This document shows, in pieces, positions 10,432-21,719 of a stretch of DNA of 64,000 nucleotides. Position 1 is the stretch's first letter. Every line of letters begins with the position of its first letter. The notes beneath the pieces are model-generated. The model did no database searches. It was given only the letters and a program-made list of their open reading frames with translations, and was not told the DNA's origin. The DNA is from Rutidosis leptorrhynchoides. Lineage: Eukaryota; Streptophyta; Magnoliopsida; Asterales; Asteraceae. A program made the position numbers and the translations under genes. Location of the stretch: positions 629,579,501-629,643,500 of the forward strand of contig NC_092335.1 of the NCBI RefSeq assembly GCF_046630445.1, in the 5' to 3' direction.

Positions 10432-12959
10432 TCCATGTACCAGGCCATGGAGAAGCAGCTGGAGCCATACCAAAATAGTGATAGTATGGTTGCTCATTAA
10501 TCTGTTCTAAAGTAGCCAACCTCTCATATACCTCTTATCGTGCTGGTCGATCAACCTGAGACAGCATTTCAGTCAGCTCTTCCCTAGGTAGTTTACTGGC
10601 TGACACCAGAGCACTTTGGGGATCAATAGTCAGCTGATCCACCAGCAAGGCAACTCTGGGAGTGATGGATGCTCCCCTATAGATGAAGTTAGGTACAAAT
10701 TCATCAGGATCTGGTACCTGGCACACATATGGCGGCAGCTCAGCAGAAGCAGTAGCCTGAGATGAATCAGTAGTGGCAGTAGCAGAGGTACCAGCATCCA
10801 TAATGGATTCCGTAGAACCAGTAGCAACAGTAGGTGACTGTGCAGTAGGTGAAGAAGCATCATATGCAGCACCTCTAAAGAAAGTATCCGGTGTTGAATC
10901 AGAAACCTGTAGATTACCAGCAATATCCACAGTAATAAATTGTCTCGATTGCAGATCAGAAACACCCAGAATACTAATAGAACCAGTGTCATCAATATCA
11001 AGAATCTCCTTAACAATATTACCAATGACCTTTTCAAGTGCAGGAGGAGGTTTCATTATCATCTCCTCAACCACTACAGAATCAGTGGTTGAAGCAGCAA
11101 TACCAGATACAGTAGGAGGAGTAACAGATATATCAGTAGTAGCTACCTCCTCATTAACAGTAAGATCAGTGGAACAAGCAACCACATTGTCTCCAGTAGA
11201 GCCAGCAGCAGTAGAGACAACAGTACTAGTGTCAGCACCACCAGTAGGCAAATCAGTAGCACCAACACCAGTAGCAGAAGCAGAGAGCTCATCAGTAGAA
11301 ACATTAACATCCTTTTCTTGCTCTCCCTCTGCCTGTTCATCTACCCTGCTAAGAACTGAAATAAAAGAACATTTTATGTTAACAACTGTAGAACCAAATA
11401 AATTTGACTCAACAATTGCATATGTTGTTGGTCTCTGGGGACAGACTGGTGGTTTAGTCAGCCCTTTGATTGAGACAAAGTTAGGTGTCTGTAAGTGCAG
11501 CTGTGACTCTGCTGACTCACTGGCAACACATGTTGACCCAGATAGTGTAAGAGTTATGGTTGGTAATGATGTAGGAGTGAGACTCTTATCATGATCCAAG
11601 TAACATATTGGCTGTGAAGTGGCCTGAGCTGATTCAACACGATGAGGAACCAGCTCAAGACTGCTTTGGGGGTCAGTTATGTTCTTTGCTGGTTGTACTG
11701 TCAGCAGAGGATATAGCATTAAGTTCAATTTAGAAAAATGTGGAAGTGTCTGGTTAGAAGAGTATGGGTTGCTACTCTTCTTAACACTAGTTTTAAAACC
11801 AGTCAGCTTGGGAGCCAAGTTTATACCTTTATCTCCACTTTCATTTTTCAAGTCAGCAGTTAAAATGTTTTCAATTAAGTTAGAAGTTTCTGCTGTATGG
11901 TCTAGAAACGCACCAGGTTCCATAGCCACATCCTTTACAGGAGCAACAGTTGAGACTGGTGCAATCTCCCCTGTGGTTTGCTTGGAGCTAGCCTTTGCAC
12001 GTTTGGATTTGCCTGTTACCAAGAAATAGATGAGCAACGAATTTCAATACTAGAATTGGGTAGTCAGTATATAAGATTAGGGCTGTTCTTTATTATCAGA
12101 GAGTACTAGATTCTAATACAACTACTGCTTTACCAGCATGTGAGACGGTGGATGTTCTAGTTGAGGTAGCTGGCTGCTTCCTACGCGTAGCTGGCTTACG
12201 CTGAGGACCCTCCCCCTCAGCTAGTCCAGAACCAGAGGCAGTCGATTGGTTAGCTCCACCCCGAGCAGCAAGATACTCCAGCATGCCTGGTGTCAAACCA
12301 GTATATGGAGCAGCAGGTGCATCTTTTGGCATACCCCCTTATTTTAGAGGCAGGTCGTATGATTGATCAGCAATCTGCTAGTAAGCTTCACCCAGCTCAT
12401 TTTCAAAAACCAGGCTTAAGAATCGTGGAAAGGGAATCAAATGTGTTCTTTTAGGTGCTTGCACCATCTCCCTTAGCCTCAAATAAATTTCCCTGGCATA
12501 ATCAATGTTTCTGTTGAACAACAAACCATGACCAATTTTAAGCTCAAAGTCTGAGCACTGCTCAAAACTTCCTGATTTCTGGCTGATGCACTGGGTCAGT
12601 AGCCCAAAGAAGTAGTACCAAAGAGGTGGCATATGCTTCCTCAAAGGTGTATGAGCTATTGGTTGAGATAACCCAATGATTTCTAGCACCTCCCATCTGA
12701 ATACATCGCTGGTTGGTGAATCGACAAACGGTCCATCTGGTAATTGAAGGGCACGGCGGATGGCCTCAACGGTGACAGAGCAAGTTAGGGTTTCGGTCAC
12801 CATGCCACGAATACATGGAACATTCTGGGGAGTGGTGGCAGTGGTGGCAGTATACCAAAATCGTGTTAAGCAGGCATCATATAAGCGTGAAGGTACACCG
12901 GTGATAGCTCTAGCCAGAGGGGATTGCCGGATGTAGTCGATTAATGTTTCACAACCCAT
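10432..12959 (-). pseudogene. Additional (envelope-position) ORF of the Sirevirus-like element
   Basis: It starts at the ATG at 12959. The first 194 codons resemble a domain found downstream of pol in many plant retrotransposons: a RFW motif near residue 33, a block ending in PLWYYFFGLLTQCISQKS, an FNRNIDYAREIYL helix and a PRFLSLVF end. The function of that family is unknown to me. The frame continues through two stops (about 12375 and 12336), then Arg/Lys-rich sequence, an apparent 94-bp intron (12013-12106), and about 490 codons very rich in Ser, Thr, Ala and Val. A third stop is at about 10533. The frame then resumes beyond the solo LTR at 7160. Long Ser/Thr-rich tails are reported for Sirevirus envelope-like proteins, but I see no clear signal peptide or transmembrane segment. 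Calling it an envelope would be inference from position only. Confidence 0.7.
12013..12106 (-). other. Probable intron in the copia additional ORF
   Basis: The donor GTACTC is at 12106-12101 and the acceptor TTGGTAACAG ends at 12013. Removing these 94 bases joins the upstream and downstream frames, skips the stop at 12096 and leaves a Lys/Arg/Ser-rich junction. The intervening stretch is AT-rich and has stops in the coding frame. Splicing is inferred from sequence only. Confidence 0.55.
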
Positions 12960-12997
12960 ATTGGCTTTTGATTTGGGAATGGAGAGTGAATGAGCTC

Positions 12998-13144
12998 ATT
13001 TCTTTAACATATCTTTGATTTATTTATCCTGACTTATAAAAATTCCATCATCAAGTTGTTTTAAACAGGTCAGACCAAATTTCTTTAACATATCTTTGAT
13101 ATATTTATCCTGACTTATAAAAATTCTATCATCAAGTTGTTTAA
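12998..13144. repeat. 66-bp tandem duplication at the end of copia RT
   Basis: 12998-13063 and 13079-13144 are near-identical (offset 81 bp), so the residues around LKQLDDGIFISQDK appear twice. The second unit runs into the leader of the additional ORF, marking the edge of the RNase H deletion. Confidence 0.85.
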
Positions 13145-15570
13145 TTTGCAACCCCAAAAAGTATTGCAAATCTCTTTGTAAGCTCATTTCATATGTCTTT
13201 GACATAAGTTTTGAAAAAACTTGACAATGTTTCTCATTTTTAGATCCATAAATAATATCATCCACGTATATCTGTACCAGCAAGAGATCACCATCTGTCT
13301 CTTTTGAGAACAGAGTGGTATCAATTGTTCCAACTTTAAAACCTATACCAGTGAGATACACATGAAGTGTCTCATCCCATGCTCTTGGTGCCTGTTTGAG
13401 GCCATAAAGAGCTTTGTCTAGCTTGTAGACATGGTCTGGATATTTACTGCTTAAAAACTAGGAGGCTGTTTGACATAAACTTCTTCTTGCAGCTTCCCAT
13501 TTAGAAATGCAGATTTAACATCCATCTGGAATACCCTAAAGTTCATCTTAGCAGCATATGCCAAGAACAATCTGATAGCTTCCATCCTAGCCACTGGAGC
13601 ATATGTCTCTCCATAATTCAATCCTTCTTCCTGTTTGAACCCTTGAGCTACCAATCTAGCTTTGTTTCTGATCACAATCCTATCTTCATCCATCTTGTTC
13701 TTGAAAACCCACTTGGTACCAATGATCTTCTTAGTTTCATCATCACGTTTATGTACCAATGTCCAAACCTTATTCCTATCAAACTGGGAGATCTCTTCTT
13801 GCATAGCTCCTGCCCAGTTTGGATCTTTGATTGCTTCATCAGGACATGTAGGTTCAATGGTAGACACAAAATTTACATGCATACAAAAATTGCTAGTTGC
13901 ATGTCTTTTTGTTTTAACACCACTAGCCAGATTACCAATAACTTGCTCAATCAGATGCTCTTTTGTCCATCTAGTGTTATGAACGGGTGAGCTTGTCGTA
14001 AAATACACAACATCTTGATCATCAGCTGGTTCAAAGGTATGAGCAGCAGTTGGAGATAGCTGTTCATTATTAATGTAACCAGTATCAGCTTGTGATCCTT
14101 CAGAACCAGTAGACCTATGCTCAAATTGTAGGACTTTAGTAGAGCCAGTAGGTCCACTTGGTTTAGACACAGATGGAACAGAGTGTTCCATCTCATCATC
14201 AGAGAACCCAGAAACATGGATTGGTGAGGGATTTGCAGCTGGTTCTTCTTCATCATCAAGAGCTTGCTGAGTAGGCTCTTCAAACAATAGCTCTTCATCT
14301 TCTTGACTGGGAGATGAAGCTGGGGCAGTTTCATCAAATGTAACATTAATTGATTCTTCAAAACAACCCCTTCTTTTATTGAAAACCCTATATACCTTTG
14401 ACATGTTGGAATATCCCAAGAATATACCTTCATCAGCCTTAGCATCAAACTTGCCTAGCTGATCCCTATTGTTTAGAATGAAACAGGGAGTGCCAAATGC
14501 ATGAAGAAATGAAATTGAGGGTCTTCTTCCTTTGAGAACTTCATAAACAGTTTTCTGATGTCTTTTCACTATTAAAGATCTATTCTGGGTAAAACATGCA
14601 GTGTTCACAGCTTCTGCCCAATATGAATTTTTCAGCCCAGACTCAGCTAACATAGATCTTGCTGCTTCAATGAGAGTTCTGTTTCTTATTTCTGCAACAC
14701 CATTGTGAAATACCATTATCATCACAAAATTCTTCTAATGCAGCATTTCTGAATTCTGTACCATGATCACTTCTTAGCTGTTTCACCAGTTGCCCATTTA
14801 AAAGCTCCATTCTTTTGATAAAATTGATAATTTCGTCAGCAGCTTCACTCTTTTGCTTCAAAAAGAATACCCAGGTGTATCTGGAGTATTCATCAACAAT
14901 AACCAGTGTATACTTCTTCCCACTACAGCTGGCCACATTAACAGGACCAAATAGATCCATATGAAGTAAATGAAATAGTTTCTCAATAGATGAGATTTGC
15001 TTTGATTTGAATGAGGCATGGTGATGTTTTCCCTTTTCACAGCCAGGACACAATCTGTTCTTTGAGGTAGCTCAGACACTAAACTTCTACTGGATAATTT
15101 GTGAATGTCTTTGAAGTTGAGATGTGAGAGTCTCTTGTGCCATAACCACTTCAGGTTGTCTGCTGCCTTTGAATAGAAACAAGTATCAGTTGTTGTGACT
15201 ACTGTGTTCATGTCAATTTGATACATGTTTTCATGACGTTTTGCAGTCAGCAGTGGCTTCCCTGTCTTATCAAAAATAGTGCTAATTTTCCTTCTGAATT
15301 AGACTATCTTATTCTTACTTGTCAGTTGGCTTATGCTGAGTAAATTATGTTTAAGCCCAACGACATATGCAACATTTGAGAACGTGACATTCTCATTTGT
15401 CAAAGTACCAAAACCCTTTGTGTAACCCAACGAATTATCTCCATACGAAACAACTGGACCATCCTTTTATTGATAGTCCATCAGCAGGGACTTACATCCG
15501 GTCATATGTCTCGAACAACCACTATCGAGATACCAGATTTGCTTGTTTTGAATGCCCTGCACAGTAGCTA
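13003..15570 (-). pseudogene. Copia pol: protease, integrase, truncated reverse transcriptase
   Basis: The protease has WYLDSGCSRHMTG (catalytic DSG at 15527-15519), with stops about 20 and 80 residues later. The pre-integrase domain (LWHKRLSHLNF) is near 15145-15110. The integrase core shows HMDLFGPV, VDEYSRYTWVF, RSDHGTEF and the Glu region [19 protein letters not shown], spread over two frames (frameshifts near 15060 and 14715). An acidic linker follows. Reverse transcriptase has KWVFKNK and [20 protein letters not shown] (about 13520), a frameshift near 13450, and the catalytic YVDDIIYGS (about 13272-13246). The frame ends soon after in a tandem duplication, and RNase H is absent. Gag and pol are in different frames, with the shift at the gag stop near 15578. 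Confidence 0.85.
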
Positions 15571-15575
15571 AGAGA

Positions 15576-18281
15576 TTAGTTCTTTTTAGGAACCCATCCA
15601 AGGATGGGTTCTGGAAGGGTCATCTTTGATGATCTCTTCCTGTCTGCTGGTTTGCTTGAAGAGGCAGCAGCAGATGGGGTTAGGGTTAGAGTACACCGGT
15701 TGGCTAAGTGAAACTTGCTGCCACATTTGTAGCATTTTCTCACATTTGGTATCAGTGACTGGTCATACACTGAATAAATGGGTGTAGTAAGATCGGGTCG
15801 ACTTTTGGTTACCGTCTCAATTAGCTGGTCAAGCTTGACTGTCATAATCTCAATGATAGACAGCTCATCATTCAAGTCCACTTTTGCTTTTCCCTTAAGG
15901 GAAACTTTCTTCTTAGAACCAGTACCATAGTCATGGTGTATTGCTTTGTCTTTATCACTTGACGAGCCAGCATGAGAAGTTACTGGCTTGTCTACTGAAG
16001 CTGATGAACTAGAAGAAGTTTTTCCTGCTGCCTTGGACTTGCCAGTATTTCGTTTGACTGGCTTGTCTACAGCTATTGGTTGACCAGTAAGTTTGTCATC
16101 AGCTGGCTCATCACAATTGGAACTCGAACACGAAGGGGAATCAGTTGGTTTAATTTTTCTTAGATTATTTTTAGTGATTTCCCTTTTAATACGTCTTTCT
16201 TTTGGAGTCATGTAGTAGATGCTTGAGGGGTCAGTAGTCTCATCAATTGAGGTACTGGCTTCTCTTGCTCTAACTTCATCCTCCAAAATCTCTTTCATGG
16301 CAGGTGGTGGGGACACAGCAGGTCTAACAAACTTATTTGTCAGGACCTTTTTACCCTTAACTATCTTGGCAAAAGTATTTGGCAAGACAGCTTCAGGATC
16401 AGTTTCAAGAATTAGGTCCATGAAAGTAACTTCTGCAATAGCAGCAGCAGCATCATAGTCACCAGCAAAGAAAGCTTCAACTTGGGCAGGCACCTGCTCG
16501 TAAACACACTTTGCTGTGCGTTGAGCAGATGTACACCACGAAGCGACAACATTTTTAAGATTATCCAGCTGGTTCTTGACTTCTGCTGCCTCAACGTGAA
16601 GAGACTTTAAAGTAAAGTTTTGTTTTTCAAGTTTGGAAATATCATCTTTCAAAATTTTAATTTCATCATTTTTGCTTTTAAGTTTCTCTTTTAAAGATTT
16701 GTTGTCAGTTTTCAAAACTTCTTCACGTTTGCTGCCTCTACATAAGTCAACTCTTAGGTAGTCAAATAATTCGGCTTTTTCATCATCAGTATAAGTTCGA
16801 AAATTATCAACCTTATACATCAATTCAGTTTTCCATTGAGGTGAATCTATTTTCTGATCAGCTTCCCTCATATCAGTCAAAAACTTATTACCACTATCAT
16901 CCTCATCAGACTCCTTGACCTCCTTGACCATTAAACACAACTTTTTATCTGGAGCATAACCAGCACCATCATCATCAGTATCACTATCAGAGGATGACGA
17001 CGAGCTGGTTTCATCCTAATCATGATGCTCAGCAACTAGAATCTTTTCTGGCCTTTTACCCTTCTTATCAGTCTTAGCACTTTCCTTTATCTGAGCTTTC
17101 ATAGCTTTGTACTTGTTCTTGTACTTATCAGCTTTTGAGAAAGAGTTAGCATGTGAAGTTGAAGGTTTCCTGGACATGCATTCAGCAGCAAAATGTCCAA
17201 CCTTCCCACAATTATAACACTCAGATTTAGGATCCTTGACTGACTTGCTGCTATACCTAGCACTCGGTTTCTTACTCCCTTTGTATGACTTGCTGGTTCT
17301 ATTACGATTGAACCTTTTGAACTGCCTAGCCAGCAAAGCCATACCTTCAGCAAATCCTTCTACATCACTTTCATCATCAATGCTTTCTTCAGACCCAGTA
17401 CCACTATCCACATCACTCTCAGCTGTCTCTTCTTCTGCCAACAAATTTTGAACCAGTAAAGCCTTTTGAGCTTTCTTTTTAGCAGCAGCAATAAGAGCAG
17501 TATCATCTGTCTTAGAAGATTTTGAAGTGGTGGGGGCAGACCTAAAGTTTTCTTTCAAGTTAAGTTCAAATTTAGTCTCTGATTTCTCATGGTTCCAAAG
17601 TGAACTGTAGAGAGAAGACATGTTAAAGTTCTTTAAGGTCTGAGTGGTTCTTAAAGGGTCAGTAACAGATTTCCATTTAGTAGGCAGTGAATCAATGAAT
17701 TTGTTTACTTGTTCAAATTTAGTATAGGTGACATTCAAAGTGATCAGGTCTGCAATCAAGGAGTTAAACCTAATAAAGGTTTGCTTAAGGGTTTCATTCT
17801 TGTAGGCAAAGAACATTTCATATTCTCTTTTCAAAGCAATCATTCTATTCTGCCTTACTTCTCCCATACCCTTATAGGTGATATCTAGATAGTCCAACAT
17901 AAGCTTGGCATTTGCTTTTCCATTAATCAGTTTGAACAGTGGGTTAGGCAAAGTTATACCTAACAGGGTTCTGATTTTAGGGTCAAGTCCAACACGACAT
18001 TTATCCTCAGCATCCCATCTAGAAGGAGTGAGAATAACCTCTCTGCCAGGAACAACAGGAGTGTCAGATGTAGCTGGAGCACTACCAATAGTCTCAGTGG
18101 GAACAAATGGACCATCTGTGGCAATACCAGGTATGAGTGGGTCAATAGACTCAAGGTGAAGCATGAATCTTGCCTTCCAAATTTCATACTCATCTTCATC
18201 AAATTTGGGTGGTCTATTGGATGAGCCATTTTCAAGGTAAGCTGTATTTGAATATGCAGCCATGAGAGAATTCAAATCCAA
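15576..18281 (-). pseudogene. Sirevirus-like copia gag, one in-frame TAG
   Basis: The ATG at 18281 opens a 902-codon frame that ends at 15576, with a single in-frame TAG at 17018-17016. The N-terminus (residues 1-250) is the copia gag region (FDEDEYEIWKARFMLHLESI, then ANAKLMLDYLDITYKGMGEVRQNR). A first zinc knuckle CYNCGKVGHFAAEC lies near residue 360. After the TAG comes an acidic stretch, a Lys/Leu-rich coiled coil (about residues 515-575), a Ser/Lys-rich region, and a second knuckle CYKCGSKFHLANRC (CX2CX4HX4C) near residue 855. Two knuckles almost 500 residues apart and the long coiled coil make it a large gag. Because only one nonsense codon lies in 900, it was probably functional until recently, or the TAG is read through. 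Confidence 0.85.
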
Positions 18282-18300
18282 GATATTAATTATTAAGACT

Positions 18301-18315
18301 GAAGCTCTGATACCA
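18301..18315 (-). promoter_or_regulatory. Primer-binding site, tRNA-iMet type (copia)
   Basis: On the minus strand it reads TGGTATCAGAGCTTC, two bases after the 5' LTR end. TGGTATCAGAGC is the standard initiator-Met-tRNA primer site of plant copia elements. Confidence 0.92.
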
Positions 18316-18317
18316 GT

Positions 18318-19253
18318 TGTTGGTCCTTGATAACAATAGGAGTATTGTAGAGGGGGGGGGTGAATACAATTTCTTTTAATTAACTTAACAGTTAAACACG
18401 ATTAGTATTCAAGCATGTAAATTAAATAGAGTCACAGGTAATTTTCAAGAGTTATTCTTTATTGATTGAATCACAAAGAATCACAACTATCCTTGGTGGA
18501 ATGATAGTTGGTTGATACAGATTACCTAGAATATAGCTAAGAGGTAAACTAAAAGCTATTACACGTTTTTGACTCTAAATAAATAAACTCACACCACTAG
18601 TTGTTACAATAGTGGATACAACAATTTATAGTAGTCATATTAACCGTGTAATGGTTCTATTGTCCACTGGTACATAGGATGTCTGTACTTGTGGGGACAA
18701 CTGCATCAGAGAGCATGCTCTCCTCTTTCCTCTTTGGTAGCTATTTGCAGGAACACCCCAATTCGGTTTGGCACCACTATTTGATTAAACAAATAGAATG
18801 TTGTGTTCCCTAGGTGTTGACAAAGTATAACCCATGTCTGCACATGCATTAAACTTCTGCATTCTCACGTGGTCTTGTAAGGTCACTTGTCAGCCGCCGA
18901 CGCGTGTCCTTTTCTGTTCAACTTTGTCTTTGACTTCTGTTGAATAGTACACTTGATGTAGACCACTCGAGAAACTACTATGCTTATAATGGAGCATAGC
19001 TGTCTTATGTAGTAAGCTGCATTCCGGCAGTGCTGGTTCTTCATTGCTGAGACACTTGATATTCTTGAACTGCTGAGTACACATCCTGTGCTGATTGAAG
19101 AACACTGTCTACCTTGTGCTGGTAGACTGAGCAGCAAACTAAACACTCGACACAGGAATATTTGCTGTCTATACATAAACAAACTTGTACCTGCTGCACA
19201 TAACATTTTAGTGCAAATAAATTACAGTTTTGTCATAATTAAATCCTTTATCA
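18318..19253 (-). repeat. 5' LTR of the Sirevirus-like element (936 bp)
   Basis: The plus strand starts TGTTGGTCCTTGATAACA beside the primer site and ends AATCCTTTATCA at 19253, where a (TA)n tract begins. The outer boundary is inferred from the TG...CA rule, and no second LTR is available to confirm it. A G9-10 run is at 18351-18360. Confidence 0.75.
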
Positions 19254-19254
19254 T

Positions 19255-19328
<74 letters not shown>
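19253..19328. repeat. (TA)n microsatellite
   Basis: A nearly pure TA tract of about 70 bp directly outside the copia LTR. It may be the insertion target. Confidence 0.95.
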
Positions 19329-19331
<3 letters not shown>

Positions 19332-20269
19332 TTATTTTAATTAAGTATTCTATTTATTTATTTGGCCTAATATAAATTATCTTAAATTATTGAAGAAAGC
19401 TGTGTACGTGAATTATCTATACCTCAATCTAATTATAGAGTTAAATTCAAATCTAATCTAAACACGGAAACTTTTTATTTAAGTAAATATAAGATTATCC
19501 ACCTAATTATAGTTTAACCAATTAATGATTTTGAATGACATTATTTTGACTTACATATTAAGAACTACTCTGTAGTAAGAAAATTATTAATTGGTTAAAC
19601 CCATAAATAACTAGAAATATTTTGACATTTCTTTTTATTTTTTTGTGGTTTCTTTCAAGTTTACAATTATTACTCCTCACACTTGGATACTAATTGTATT
19701 TATTAGGAGTATAAAAAATAACTTTATGAGTATAAAAGGTAAATTCACTATTTAATATAAACCATCAAATTTTTTTAACGAATTTATCTTTCTGTTCACC
19801 GCGAGTTAGGTTCCACCGCCATCACCGTTCAACTTGAAATAATTTTACGAACTAAACGCAATAAGTTGTATTCGACATAGAGTTTTGATGCACTTCCAAT
19901 GGAGCATTTCTTTTTAGTCATAAATCTGGAAGTGATTTGAATTTAGAGTTTAAGTCCTTAAAATATTTATCATATTACTATTATCATATTAATTATAGAC
20001 GAAGACTCCTCCGAGTACTATTATTTTGCTGAAATGACTAACAGTTTTTCTAAAATTAAACCTGCAAGTTACACTTTTATTCAAAAATTAATTGTATATA
20101 ATAAATCTAAAATAATATAACTTATACATTACTAACGTTACGTTCCATGACAAAGTTTCAATGTACTCATATTTTCTTTAAATATTACTTAGTAGATAAA
20201 TTATGTATAATTAAAAAGATATTAATGGTGAGAAAAAATTATAGATATTAAGTTACCAACATCACCCAA
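19329..20269. other. AT-rich spacer without gene
   Basis: No ORF, RNA gene or transposon terminus seen on either strand. Confidence 0.6.
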
Positions 20270-20440
20270 AACCACTTTTAAAATTTGTCAACACCACGAG
20301 CTCTTAAATTAAAAAGAACTTTTAAAATTTGTCAACATCACGGGCTCTTAAACTCAAAAGAACTTTTAAAATTTATCAACACCACAAGCTCTTAAACTCA
20401 AAAGAATTTTTAAAATTTGTCAATACCACGGGCTCTTAAA
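20270..20440. repeat. Tandem repeat, about 51-bp unit, about 3.5 copies
   Basis: The unit contains CTTTTAAAATTTGTCAACAC, CACGRGCTCTTAAA and a purine-rich end. Consecutive copies differ at several positions. Confidence 0.85.
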
Positions 20441-20539
20441 TAATTCTTATACTTTTCCTATTTTTTTAGTATCGCTGTTTACATACCAATATGACTTGCA
20501 AATTACCTTTTTTCACAGTTTTTTACACACATGTGCAGC

Positions 20540-20577
20540 GCACACACACACACACATATACATATGTATATATATAC

Positions 20578-20608
<31 letters not shown>

Positions 20609-20630
20609 CATATATATGTACATATATATT

Positions 20631-20700
<70 letters not shown>
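20540..20700. repeat. (CA)n-(TA)n compound microsatellite
   Basis: A short CACACA run followed by (TA)n with CATA interruptions and then a pure TA tract of about 65 bp. ORFs over it are Tyr-Ile repeats and not genes. Confidence 0.95.
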
Positions 20701-20706
<6 letters not shown>

Positions 20707-20855
20707 CAACTCCGTATTTGATTCTTCGGTTTCGTTAAACAATTAAGTACCACTCAAACGTGGGCTTTAGAGTTCGGTCCATGTTACAATTTGATGAGCT
20801 CAAATTTTTAATTGGAACAATAAAATAATTTTTGTTGTGACTTTACTAATGAAAA

Positions 20856-21398
20856 CTAGTGAAATGACCCGTGGAACTACGGGTTTATTTAAACGAAACA
20901 GTTTGATGAAATGTTTTAGGTACTAAGTGAACGTAAGTGCTAAAGTCATTTAGTTTAATAACCTATGAAACCACAGAATCCGACTAAGAAACTCGTCAGC
21001 TGAACATTTCATCAAACACCTAAAATGCATATTAAACAACCTACATCCAATCATAAGAGAAACTATTGATTGTCATTTTATTTTAAAAGTGTAAATTAAA
21101 ATATAAATTTAGAATTGGTTTTCTTCTGCCTAGCTTTTATACCTTCTTGTACTCAAATCAAAATTATTAATTGTCATAATTCAAAATTATTTAATTTTAA
21201 TAATTAAAATAATTATTAATAAGATTTAATAAAAGTAATTAATTAATAAGATTTAATTTTAATTCAAAATTATTTATATTAATGACATCATCCACCATGC
21301 TTAGATTTTTTTTTCTTTTGTTTTTTGATTTTTTTTTAACAAACAAAATTAGCTTAATAATGAAATCATCATTATAGGATTTTAATAGAAACTATAGA
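20856..21398 (-). mobile_element. Non-autonomous Helitron copy 1
   Basis: On the minus strand it starts TCTATAGTTTCTATT after an A (21399) and ends with a hairpin (ACCCGTAGTTCCACGGGT, 20884-20867) followed by CATTTCACTAG and then T (20855). A 5' TC, a 3' hairpin just upstream of CTAG, and insertion between A and T are the Helitron hallmarks. It has no RepHel coding sequence. Its ends match copy 2 at 37200-37611. Confidence 0.75.
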
Positions 21399-21437
21399 TG
21401 AAAATATTAAGTACTATCACATGCATATAAATAAGAA

Positions 21438-21552
<115 letters not shown>

Positions 21553-21719
21553 CTAATCAAAATCATATTAGTAATGAAAACTTTAAATATAAAAATTTTT
21601 AAATAAAACATTTTCAAAAGGTCTAATAAAAGTAACAAATTACGAATTATCATAAATATAAAAGATATGTCAATCATTAATTTCTCATTGGACTCCAAGA
21701 TAATCTAATATTGTACTTT

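Larger units (their letters stand above)
7059..19253 (-). mobile_element. Sirevirus-like Ty1/copia element, disrupted, 3' end missing
   Basis: On the minus strand it has a 5' LTR (19253-18318), tRNA-Met-type primer site, gag (18281-15576), protease/integrase/reverse transcriptase (about 15570-13003) and an additional ORF (12959 to 7059). Gag before a copia-order pol, an ORF downstream of pol, and a TGGTATCAGAGC primer site all fit the Sirevirus group. The element is interrupted by a solo LTR (7166-10431) and cut off by the Athila-like insertion at 7058, so its 3' LTR is not in the window. Stops, frameshifts and loss of RNase H show that it is dead. Confidence 0.8.

Noticed and set aside
10773..11594. 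273-codon plus-strand ORF
   Set aside because: It is antisense to the Ser/Thr/Val-rich part of the copia additional ORF; its own Ser/Val/Thr-rich composition is a mirror of that sequence.
18883..19206. 107-codon minus-strand ORF inside the copia LTR
   Set aside because: It lies wholly in an LTR, has no known domain, and overlaps another equally open frame.
20491..20742. Tyr-Ile repeat ORFs on both strands
   Set aside because: Produced by (TA)n repeats; the same applies to ORFs near 19088, 38356, 44119 and 44892.
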